Source of the DNA: Petunia secreta
Taxonomy: Eukaryota; Streptophyta; Magnoliopsida; Solanales; Solanaceae
DNA: 64,000 nt
Reading direction: 5' to 3'
Assembly: GCA_029990175.1 (NCBI GenBank)
Contig: JARKIP010000035.1
Span: 39,322,001 to 39,386,000 of the forward strand
Shown here one piece after another: positions 55,727-64,000 of the stretch. Position 1 is the first letter of the stretch, and each line of letters opens with the position of its first letter. The notes under the pieces were generated by a model, which was not told the DNA's origin, made no database searches, and saw only the letters and a program-made list of their open reading frames with translations. The position numbers were made by a program, and so were the translations under genes.

Positions 55727-56608
55727 TGATGCAGATGATGCAGCCCAAATCGAGCTAAGATGTCAATCAACGAGTGCCAAGCTTGAAGGATGCAAAGGAT
55801 GCAAGTGATGGATGCAAAGGATGCAAGTGATGGGCTCCGGAACGACTTTGAAGATCATGCATTGGAGCCCCATGGAAGGAGGACCGCTTAGACCCAAAGG
55901 AGAGGCTCAAGAGACACAAAGTGAGGCGCCTCAAGAGGCTTCAGGAAGGGGCGGACCGCCTCCCAAAGTGGGCGGACCGCCTGATTTGTAGCCACTCTCT
56001 GGATCTCTCACTGGGCGGACCGCCTAGTGCAATGGGCGGACCGCCCACTCCCCTGTGCTGCTCCTCCACGCCATACAGAGGCGGACCGCCTCCCCTAGTA
56101 GGCAGGGCGCCTAGTTCCCTGAGCCGTCATTCGAGATTCCCACTATTTTGGGGTGTAATTCCAAGTATAGCCCTAGTTTACTTCTATTGTTTTGAACCAC
56201 TTTAAGGGCATTTTAGACATTTCATTATGCATTGTAGAAGACTATAAATGTCTTCCTTAGGCTTTCATTTCATTCACACAATCTTGAATATTGAAGAAAC
56301 TTGAGCAATGCTCTCATTTGAACCCTTGTTGGGAACTTGAATTCAATTGGTGGAATCCAATTTGAACTTCATCCATCTTTGATCATTCTATTTGCAAGAG
56401 CCGGGTGCCTCTTGAGGATAGTTGCATAGTATAGGCGATCCTTGACTTCACCCGAGGTGTATCGAGACGAGTTCCTCGGTGCTACTTAGGTAAACTTTCA
56501 AGCCTCGTCTTGCTCTTTATCTCGATATCTTCATCGATATCGCCTATCTTGTTTTAGCTTCCGCATTTTCATATCGTTTTTAGCTTCCGCTCGTTTTAGA
56601 TTGCATCA
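55727..56608 (+). repeat. Element G 3' LTR
   Basis: 882 bp, uninterrupted. TATAAATG near 56243. Followed by ATGGT and resumed element K coding. Confidence 0.92.
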
Positions 56609-56613
56609 ATGGT

Positions 56614-57087
56614 TCTTGTTGGTGAAAATACTTATGAACAAGAGAGTGAACCGGAGGATGATGAGGGAGTTGAGGGAGATGAGGGAGTAGAGGAAGATGA
56701 TCAAGATGACACGGTGGAGGATGAGGAACCTCATACTTTTCTAGTTGTGAGGAGGAGCTTAGGAGCTATGATTGTGGAGGATGGTGAAACCTTGCAAAGA
56801 GAAAACCTTTTCCATGCTAGGTGTCGTGTTAAGGGTGTGTATGCTCTATGATCATTGACTCCGGGAGTTGTGCTAATGTTGTGAGTCAATCTCTTATAAC
56901 CCAATTGAAGTTGCCTACCGTGAAGCACCCCAAGCCATATCGATTGCAATGGCTTAGTGAATGTGGGGAGCTAAAATTAGTGAAGACAGCAATGATCAAG
57001 TTCAAAATGGGTAGTTATGTTGATGAACACTTGTTCGACGTAGTTCCCATGCAAGCTTGCCACCTTCTCTTTAGAAGGCCTTGGTAA
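56614..57087 (+). pseudogene. Element K aspartic protease
   Basis: The frame from element G's right junction continues gag-pol: acidic linker (EPEDDEGVEGDEG), LVVRRSLGAM, NLFHARCRVKG. A one-base frameshift near 56840 shifts to the frame with MIIDSGSCANVVSQ and LLFRRPW, then a stop at 57085 (TAA where a Tyr/Phe-type codon region follows). Confidence 0.82.
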
Positions 57088-58484
57088 TTTGATCGACAAG
57101 CGGTTCATGACGGGCGTGTCAACACTTACACGCTCCAACATGAAGGAAGGAAATTTGTGTTGAAGCCCCTAACTCCCAAACAAGTGAGTGATGACTACAA
57201 TCGGATGAGGGAGTTGAGGCAGGTGGCAAAGGCCAAGTCAATCATTGAGACTAGCCCTTTGTCCAAAAGCATGGTGGAAATCCCACCTTCTTCTTCTACC
57301 GGTGGCATTTGTGCCATGATGCAACCAGGCAAGATCCTAAAAGGGAATAATGGCACCAAATTTCTCCTATGCCTAGTGCACAAAGGTATGATCCTTAACT
57401 CTAATTGTGATTTTTCTTCTAACCCTTTGCCTAGCGTGTTTGAGAATGTCTTGAAGGATTTTGGGGACATGTTCCCGGAAGAGATGCCGGATGGATTACC
57501 TCCTTTGAGGGGTATTGAACACCAAATCGACTTTTTCCCGGGATCCCAAATCCCAAACAAGCCGGCTTATAGGAGCAATCCGGAGGATACAAGAGAATTG
57601 CAAAGGCAAGTTGATGAATTGCTCACTAAAGGCTTGGTGAGGGAGAGCTTGAGTCCTTATGCCGTACCCGTGATCCTTGTTCTCAAAAAGGACGGCACTT
57701 GGAGGATGTGTGTTGATTGTCGGGCCGTGAACAAAATAACGGTAAAGTACCGTCATCCCATTCCCCGACTTGATGATATGTTAGATGAATTGAGTAGTTC
57801 ATGTGTGTTTAGCAAAATTGACCTTAGGTCCGGCTACCATCAAATCCGGATGAAACCCGGGGATGAATGGAAAACCGCATTCAAGACCAAGTTTGGTCTC
57901 TATGAATGGTTGGTGATGCCCTTTGGGTTCTCCAATGCACCTAGCACCTTTATGAGGCTAATGAACCATGTTCTAAAGCCATTCATCAACAAGTTTGTGG
58001 ATTCTATTTTGACGATATATTGTTCTATAGCAAATCAATAGACGACCATGTTGATCACCTTAGGCAAGTGCTTGAAAGGTTGAGAGCCGAAAAGCTCTAT
58101 GCTAAATTTAAAAAGTGTGCCTTTGGTGTTGAGAAGGTAGTCTTCCTTGGGTTTGTTGTGAGTGCCCAAGGAGTGGAGGTGGATGAGTCAAAGGTAGAGG
58201 ACATACGTGATTGGCCTACTCCTACTACCGTGACTCAAGTGAGGAGCTTTCATGGTCTTGCTAGCTTTTATAGACGATTTGTGAAAGACTTTAGCTCCAT
58301 TGCCGCTCCACTCACCGAATTGGTGAAGAAGGACCAACCTTTTGTTTGGGGAGAGCCTCAAGAGAAGGCCTTCCAAGAGTTGAAAAGTAGGTTGAGTACC
58401 GCCCCTCTATTACAATTGCCCGACTTCAGAAAGGCATTTGAGGTTGAATGTGATGCCTCGGGGTGGGAAATGGTGGTGTTCTAA
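57088..58484 (+). pseudogene. Element K reverse transcriptase
   Basis: LTPKQVSDDY linker, ICAMMQPGKILKG, FPEEMPDGLPPLRGIEHQ, LKKDGTWRMCVDCRAVNK, IDLRSGYHQIRMKPGDEW, YEWLVMPFGFSNAPSTFMRL. A one-base deletion near 58000 breaks the frame just before the catalytic YFDD (58005-58016), which is intact in the next frame. That frame continues with VFLGFVVSA, VRSFHGLASFYRRFV and VECDASG to a further one-base loss near 58465. Confidence 0.9.
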
Positions 58485-59353
58485 TGCAAGATAGCAAACC
58501 CATCGCCTACTTTAGTGAGAAATTGAAAGGAGCCTCCTTGAACTATTCTACATATGACAAGGAGTTGTATGCCCTTGTGAGAGCCCTTGCCCATTGGCAA
58601 CACTACCTTTGGCCTCGAGAGTTTGTAATCAAGAGTGACCATGAGTCACTCAAGCATTTGAGAGGCCAAGAGAAGCTCAATAAGAGACATGCCAAGTGGG
58701 TTGAATTCATTGAGTCTTTTCCCTATGTGATCCAATACAAGAAAGGGAAAGACAATGTTGTGGCGGATGCGCTTTCGAGAAAGTTTGCTCTAGCCACCAC
58801 TCTCACCTCTAAGCTCATGGGCTTTGAGAGCATTAAATTGATGTACGCTCATGACCCAAAGCTAAAGAGTGTCCATGACACTCTAGAGAGAGGGGAGAGA
58901 GTTGATAAATACCAATGGGTTAATGGATATATCTTCAAAAATGGTAGGGTGTGCATACCCGAGTCCTCTTGGAGGGAGTTGCTTGTGCATCAGGCACATT
59001 GCGGGGGACTCATGGGTCATTTTGGCACAAGAAAGACTTTAGCTATTCTTAAAGAACAATTTCATTGGCCAAAGATGGGGGTGCAAGTGGAAAAGTTTTG
59101 CAACAATTGCCTTGAGTGCAAGCGTGCTAAATCCAAAGCCCACCCCCATGGGTTGTATACCCCTCTCCCCGTACCTACTAGTCCATGGTTGGATATCTCA
59201 ATGGATTTTGTGATGGGATTACCAAGGACTAGGGGGGCCATGATAGCATTTATGTTGTTGTGGATAGGTTCTCCAAAATGGCTCATTTCATTCCATGCAA
59301 GAAATGTGATGATGCACAACATGTTGCAACTTTGTTTATTGAGAATGTTTTGA
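58463..59353 (+). pseudogene. Element K RNase H and integrase N-terminal half
   Basis: RNase H continues (PIAYFSEKLKGASLNYSTYD, ALAHWQHYL, SDHESLKHL, DALSRKFAL), then the integrase zinc domain H..H..C..C (HQAHCGGLMGH, CNNCLEC), HPHGLYTPLPVP and the first catalytic Asp in SMDFVMGLP. A frameshift at about 59238 (G run after RTR) moves the core into the frame from 59260. This zinc domain is what element C lacks. Confidence 0.88.
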
Positions 59354-60219
59354 ATTTGCATGGTGTGCCTCAAACCATAGTGAGTGATAGGGACACTAAG
59401 TTCCTAAGTCATTTTTGGAGGTGTTTATGGAGTGCTTTAGGCACAAAGCTCTTGTTCTCCACGTCCCACCACCTACAAACGGATGGGCAAACGGAGGTGG
59501 TAAACCGAACCTTGGGTGCTCTTCTTAGAGCCATGACCCGAGGTAAGGCCGAGACTTGGAATGATCGTCTACCTCTTATGGAGTTTGCCTACAATCGCAC
59601 ATTGCATAGCATGATAGGCATGACTCTCTTTGAGTGTGTCTATGGTTTTAACCCCTTGATTCCCCTTAATCTAACCCCTTTGCCAAGGGAAATGGTTTTT
59701 AATTTTTAAGGTAAAGCTAGAGCCAAGGTTTTGATAGAGCTACATGCTAAGGCGAAGAAGAACTTGGAGGAAGCTTATGCAAAGGTTGCCTCCAAGAAAA
59801 ACAAGGGACGCAAGAAGGTGGAACTCAAGAAGGGTGACTATGTATGGGTGCACTTCTGGAAAGAAAGGTTTCCAAGCTTTAGAAAAGGGAAGTTGGCACC
59901 CCGTGGAGATGGTCCATTCCAAGTGCTTTCAAAGATAAACAAAAATGCCTATGTGGTCGACTTGCCAAGTGAGTATCAAGTTTCTAATACTTTCAATGTT
60001 TGTGACTTGGATCCTTTGGATGTAGGTAATGAAGAGGTCGTGAATGATGATGAAGAGGTCGTGAATGATGCTCCAATTTGGAGGACGAAATCCTCTCAAG
60101 AAGGGGAGGATGATAAGACCCAAACCCCCACAAGACCCTTCACTCGGAGCCAAGCTAAGGACATCCAAGGAGTACACCTACACTTGATGAGGAAGGGCCT
60201 AGAAGAAGGAAGCGATTAG
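59260..60219 (+). pseudogene. Element K integrase core, C-terminus and LTR-encoded tail
   Basis: DRFSKMAHFIPCKKC, TIVSDRDTKF, QTDGQTEVVNRTLG (second Asp and Glu), to a stop at 59707-59709. The frame from 59731 has KKGDYVWVHFWKERF, GPFQVLSKINKNAY, SEYQVSNTFNVCDL and SSQEGEDD, then crosses the LTR boundary (60111) and encodes RPFTRSQAKDIQGVHLHL before ending at 60219. This pol tail extension into the LTR is a CRM-type trait. Confidence 0.88.
60097..60110 (+). other. Element K polypurine tract
   Basis: AAGAAGGGGAGGA before TGATAAGACCC. It also encodes the conserved QEGEDD motif. Confidence 0.85.
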
Positions 60220-60837
60220 AAGCCGTTTCGAGTGCTTAAAGTGCAAGGGGAGCAGCCCAGTCATCCAGGCGCTCCGCCTGAAGAACCAGGCGCTCCGCCT
60301 GAGGAAGCCTAGGCCTGGGCGCTCCGCCCAAACTCTGGGCGCCCCGCCTAGGTCACCCCACTGTTCCAAAACTTGGGCACTCCGCCCCAATTCCGGGCGC
60401 TCCGCCCAAATCGCTGAAGCACGTGATTCCTAGCTATGTTAAGACTATTTTGACCCTACGTGGTCCTTTATTCCTAAGCCTAAGTGTGGGCATTTTAGAC
60501 CTTTCATATGGTGTCTAAAAACACCTATAAATAGCTAGATAGCTTGTTATTTTCATTAGCTTACCTTTGATGATTAAAATACACTTTGTGTTGAGAGTTC
60601 TTATTAAATGAAACCTTGAATGGGACTTGTTCTTCCTCTAGCGGATCTAGATGAATTCCAATCCCCCCGACCATTCTACTTGCATGCTCACGTTAGCTCG
60701 AGGGTAGTTGCCTAGCGTAGGTGTTCTTGACCTTCTCTCGGGGTGTAACGGAACGGGTTCTCCGTTGCTACTTGAGATTTGTGATTGAGATACGTCTCGT
60801 TCTTATCCTTTTTACTTTCAGCGTTTGATTCTTATCA
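60111..60837 (+). repeat. Element K 3' LTR
   Basis: 727 bp. Palindromes at 60266-60412, TATAAATAG near 60525, end TTGATTCTTATCA, followed by GAATG and resumed element E ORF. Confidence 0.92.
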
Positions 60838-60842
60838 GAATG

Positions 60843-61500
60843 AGATAGATCGACTTGTGTTCGATGACTCCTCAAGTGTAGATGTGGTTTCTAGTTTGAG
60901 AACTTCACCTTTGCTTGCTAGCGAGCTTGAGAAGTGCGCCTATACTAATCCTTTGTATGTGGGCCACATCGATGAAAATGGTGAGTTGTATCAAACTAGA
61001 GTAGAGTATAGGTTTGAACCTCCTTGGATTGGAATGCCTAACTCTATAGATAATCCATTGTTTGAGACCTCCCTTGGGAGTTTTTCTAGTGGCGAGGGCT
61101 GTCTTGGAGGTAAAAGTGGAGGTGAGGAGGTACCTCTCGGTGTGTGCGGGAATGCTCTTAAGAATGGGAGTGGAGTAGTCAATGTTAATTGTGAATTGAA
61201 CTATTTTACTTACTTCCTCCCACATGTTGAGCACACCTTGAGTGTTGTTCATGCCAAAGCCGATGTGTCACATTGTGATAAAATTGATTTGAAGGCTTGG
61301 TGTGTTCATAGTAAGCTTAGGGGTCATAGGACATTTGATTGCTACATGTTACATGACTTTGATCTCTTTGCTTGTTATGATTTTGAGTGCTTGTTCTTGT
61401 TGAGCCAAGAGCTTATTGTGTCCTTTGGGGATATACGCTTTTAATGGGTGTTGATGCTTGGCTCTATCACAAGAGTGTATTTTCCACACAATTTGCACTT
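60843..61500 (+). pseudogene. Element E ORF, second part: X domain C-terminal half
   Basis: Resumes at the K insertion point: EIDRLVFDDSSS, ENGELYQTR, EPPW, EEVPLGV, EHTLSVVHAK, LRGHRTFDC. The frame ends at 61444, but a one-base shift restores DAWLYHKSVFS in the next frame, as in B and G. There is only one copy of the C-terminal unit. The first and second halves together match the layout of the 831-codon ORF of G. Confidence 0.75.
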
Positions 61501-61597
61501 TTCTTGTTAATGCTAACCTACTTGTGAAGTAGGAAATTTTGGTTGTGCTTGCTTTGATTGTAGGTTTTGATAGTGTGATTTCGAGAACGAAATCCTT

Positions 61598-61612
61598 TCA
61601 AGAAGGGGAGGA
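61598..61612 (+). other. Element E polypurine tract
   Basis: CAAGAAGGGGAGGA before TGATGCCAGGC. The last two bases before TG are GA. Confidence 0.82.
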
Positions 61613-62430
61613 TGATGCCAGGCAAATTGGCCTAAATGACAACCATCAAGAACCAAGCTTGAAGAGCACAAAAGTTGAAAGTCAAGGCCTTCGGATGAGG
61701 GTTCGAGAGTGATTTGAAGCCATGAACTTGAGCACGCTTGAGGGAGGACCGACTACGGACCAAGGAGGAACACTTAGAGTCCATTTTGAGCCGTATCCAT
61801 ACCTCCCAGGAAGAGGCGGAGCGCCTAAAGATGAGGCGGACCGCCTACAAAAGTCCAGAGAGCTGAGCAGCCTGAGGCGGAGCGCCTCCCACTGAGGCGG
61901 AGCGCCTCTCACTGAATAACCCTGAGGCGGAGCGCCTCCCTTTCTGAGGCGGAGCGCCTCCCCCTGTTTTCGTGACGGGATTTTGTGTAAAGTTCCTATT
62001 TTGCCCTTAAGTGGCCTTTTTTGTCTTAGCCCACTTTGGGGGCATTTTAGTCATTTTACTAGGAGTGTGGGAAAACTATAAAAGCCACACTTAGTCTTTC
62101 ATTTCATTAGTTTACCTTGTATGAACATTTGAGAAGAGAGAACAAAGAGAAGGCCGAGCCTTTCTTGTTGAAGCCCGAGGCTTCATGTATCTAGTACCAC
62201 TTGGAACCTATGAAGATTCATCGCTAGTGTGAATTCCTTGTAAGGTTCGAGTTTCACTTCTCCCTTTGGATAATTACATTCATGTTGTGAATCGTTTATC
62301 CAATTCTTTCTTCTATTTCTTGCCTTCCTCGTCTTGAATTTCTCGATATCTTTTAGATATCTCGTATCTTGTTTTATCGCTTCCGCATATTTGTATCGTG
62401 TTTAGCTTCCGCGTATTTTACCCTGCATCA
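61613..62430 (+). repeat. Element E 3' LTR (first LTR of a tandem array)
   Basis: 818 bp, TGATGCCAGGC to CCCTGCATCA. Palindromes at 61812-61960, TATAAAAG near 62077. Confidence 0.9.
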
Positions 62431-62434
62431 GTGA

Positions 62435-63252
62435 TGATGCCGGGCAAATTGGCCTAAACGACAACCATCAAGAACCAAGCTTGAAGAGCACAAAGGTTGA
62501 AAGTCAAGGCCTTCGGATGAGGGTTCGAGAGTGATTTGAAGCCATGGACTTGAGCACGCTTGAGGGAGGACCGACTACGGACCAAGGAGAAACACTTAGA
62601 GTCCATTTTGAGCCATATCCATTCCTCCCAGGAAGAGGCGGAGCGCCTAAAGATGAGGCGGACCGCCTACAAAAGTCCAGAGAGCTGAGCAGCCTGAGGC
62701 GGAGCGCCTCCCACTGAGGCAGAGCGCCTCTCACTGAATAACCCTGAGGCGGAGCGCCTCCCTTTCTGAGGCGGAGCGCCTCCCCCTGTTTTCGTGACGG
62801 GATTTTGTGTAAAGTTCCTATTTTGCCCTTAAGTGGCCTTTTTTGTCTTAGCCCACTTTGGGGGCATTTTAGTCATTTTACTAGGAGTGTGGGAAAACTA
62901 TAAAAGCCACACTTAGTCTTTCATTTCATTAGTTTACCTTGTATGAACATTTGAGAAGAGAGAACTAAGAGAAGGCCGAGCCTTTCTTGTTGAAGCCCGA
63001 GGCTTCATGTATCTAGTACGATTTGGAACCTATGGAGATTCATCGCTAGTGTGAATTCCTTGTAAGGTTCGAGTTTCACTTCTCCCTTTGGATAATTACA
63101 TTCATGTTGTGAATCGTTTATCCAATTCTTTCTTCTATTTCTTGCCTTCCTCGTCTTGAATTTCTCGATATCTTTTAGATATCTCGTATCTTGTTTTATC
63201 GCTTCCGCATATTTGTATCGTGTTTAGCTTCCGCGTATTTTACCCTGCATCA
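62435..63252 (+). repeat. Second tandem E-family LTR
   Basis: 818 bp, joined to the first by the tetranucleotide GTGA (62431-62434). No internal element sequence on either side. Confidence 0.92.
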
Positions 63253-63256
63253 GTGA

Positions 63257-64000
63257 TGATGCCGGGCAAATTGGCCTAAACGACAACCATCAAGAACCAA
63301 GCTTGAAGAGCACAAAGGTTGAAAGTCAAGGCCTTCGGATGAGGGTTCGAGAGTGATTTGAAGCCATGGACTTGAGCACGCTTGAGGGAGGACCGACTAC
63401 GGACCAAGGAGAAACACTTAGAGTCCATTTTGAGCCATATCCATTCCTCCCAGGAAGAGGCGGAGCGCCTAAAGATGAGGCGGACCGCCTACAAAAGTCC
63501 AGAGAGCTGAGCAGCCTGAGGCGGAGCGCCTCCCACTGAGGCGGAGCGCCTCTCACTGAATAACCCTGAGGCGGAGCGCCTCCCTTTCTGAGGCGGAGCG
63601 CCTCCCCCTGTTGTCGTGACGGGATTTTGTGTAAAGTTCCTATTTTGCCCTTAAGTGGCCTTTTTTGTCTTAGCCCACTTTGGGGGCATTTTAGTCATTT
63701 AACTAGGAGTGTGGGAAAACTATAAAAGCCACACTTAGTCTTTCATTTCATTAGTTTACCTTGTATGAACATTTGAGAAGAGAGAACTAAGAGAAGGCCG
63801 AGCCTTTCTTGTCGGGCTTCATGTATCTTGTACGACTTGAAACCTATGGAGATTCATCGCTAGTGTGAATTCCTTGTAAGGTTCGAGTTTCACTTCTCCC
63901 TTTGGATAATTACATTCATGTTGTGAATCGTTTATCCAATTCTTTCTTCTATTTCTTGCCTTCCTCGTCTTGAATTTCTCGATATCTTTTAGATATCTCG
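63257..64000 (+). repeat. Third tandem E-family LTR, cut by the window end
   Basis: Starts after a second GTGA (63253-63256). It shares diagnostic bases with the second copy (ggagaaacactt, catattcattcc-type segment) rather than with the first. It has a small deletion near 63811 (cttgtcgggcttc). Confidence 0.9.

Larger units (their letters stand above)
50234..56608 (+). mobile_element. Element G: non-autonomous X-family LTR retrotransposon with an intact ORF
   Basis: 6,375 bp flanked by ATGGT at 50229-50233 and 56609-56613. 5' LTR 50234-51959 (882 bp once a solo LTR and its duplication are removed) and 3' LTR 55727-56608 (882 bp) begin TGATGCAGATGATGCAGCCC and end GATTGCATCA. By eye only about five to ten differences separate them, so it is young. 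It carries one open 831-codon frame and no RT, RNase H or integrase. Confidence 0.92.
46870..60837 (+). mobile_element. Element K: CRM-like Ty3/gypsy retrotransposon containing element G
   Basis: 13,968 bp with target duplication GAATG at 46865-46869 and 60838-60842. LTRs 46870-47556 and 60111-60837 begin TGATAAGACCC and end TTGATTCTTATCA. Removing G gives about 7.6 kb. Full gag-pol gene order on the + strand. Pol has several single-base frameshifts, but all domains are present, including an intact integrase zinc domain. Confidence 0.92.
43518..62430 (+). mobile_element. Element E: non-autonomous X-family LTR retrotransposon containing K and G
   Basis: 5' LTR 43518-44310, primer site 44313-44324, ORF from 45270, interruption by element K (46870-60837), ORF resumed at 60843, polypurine tract before 61613 and 3' LTR 61613-62430. 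Without K it would be about 4.9 kb. The right target duplication cannot be seen, because two more tandem LTRs follow and the window ends. Confidence 0.85.

Noticed and set aside
62435..64000. Independent solo LTR insertions with GTGA as a 4-bp target duplication
   Set aside because: All other related insertions here use 5-bp duplications, and GT and GA match the bases that flank the LTRs inside element E. Retained only as an alternative to the circle-junction reading.

Overview
This 64 kb window is plant nuclear DNA made almost entirely of transposable elements inserted into one another. I see no host protein gene, rRNA, tRNA or CRISPR array. The plant assignment rests on Ty3/gypsy chromoviruses primed by initiator tRNA-Met, an L1-type LINE with a C-terminal RNase H and a CCHC ORF1, and a hAT-like element with 8-bp target duplications. 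A eudicot is likely; I cannot name the species. Letters A-K below are my own labels.

Left half (about 2.7-37.3 kb). An old Tekay/Del-like chromovirus, A, has its 5' LTR at 2747-5071, chromodomain remnant near 36.7 kb and truncated 3' LTR at 36861-37310. Three things split it. (i) Element B (5857-18388, duplication ACCAT) sits in gag and itself contains the inverted CRM-like element C (8410-15778, duplication CATGG). (ii) A hAT-like element (18734-27502) in gag contains a 7.9 kb LINE (about 19379-27294) flanked by a 13-bp duplication. (iii) An LTR, D (30693-34609), in the integrase carries a solo C-family LTR and a truncated C-family copy.

Right half (about 37.3-64 kb). A solo LTR (F) is followed by a Tat/Ogre-like LTR and leader with a 69-bp minisatellite. 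Into that minisatellite went element E (from 43518); into E's ORF went the CRM-like element K (46870-60837, duplication GAATG); into K's gag-pol went element G (50234-56608, duplication ATGGT); and into G's 5' LTR went an inverted solo K-family LTR (50819-51657, duplication AATGC). The nest is five deep and the order of events is readable.

How the elements relate. C and K are coding (gag, protease, RT, RNase H, integrase) but damaged. B, E and G are non-autonomous relatives with the same signals: tRNA-Met primer site, polypurine tract, LTR-edge motifs, and an acceptor-like site before the gag start in B, G, C and K. B and G keep the gag N-terminal motif and protease. In all three, capsid, RT, RNase H and integrase are absent, and a conserved acidic, Cys-containing ORF of unknown function ('X') is present. 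G's copy is a fully open 831-codon frame. This X-carrying family is the best candidate for an undescribed system. Two other strong signals are a tandem LTR array at the right edge whose LTR-LTR junctions read CA-GTGA-TG, as an unprocessed two-LTR circle junction would, and dense GAGGCGGAGCGCCTC-type palindromes in the U3 regions and RNA leaders of most of these families.
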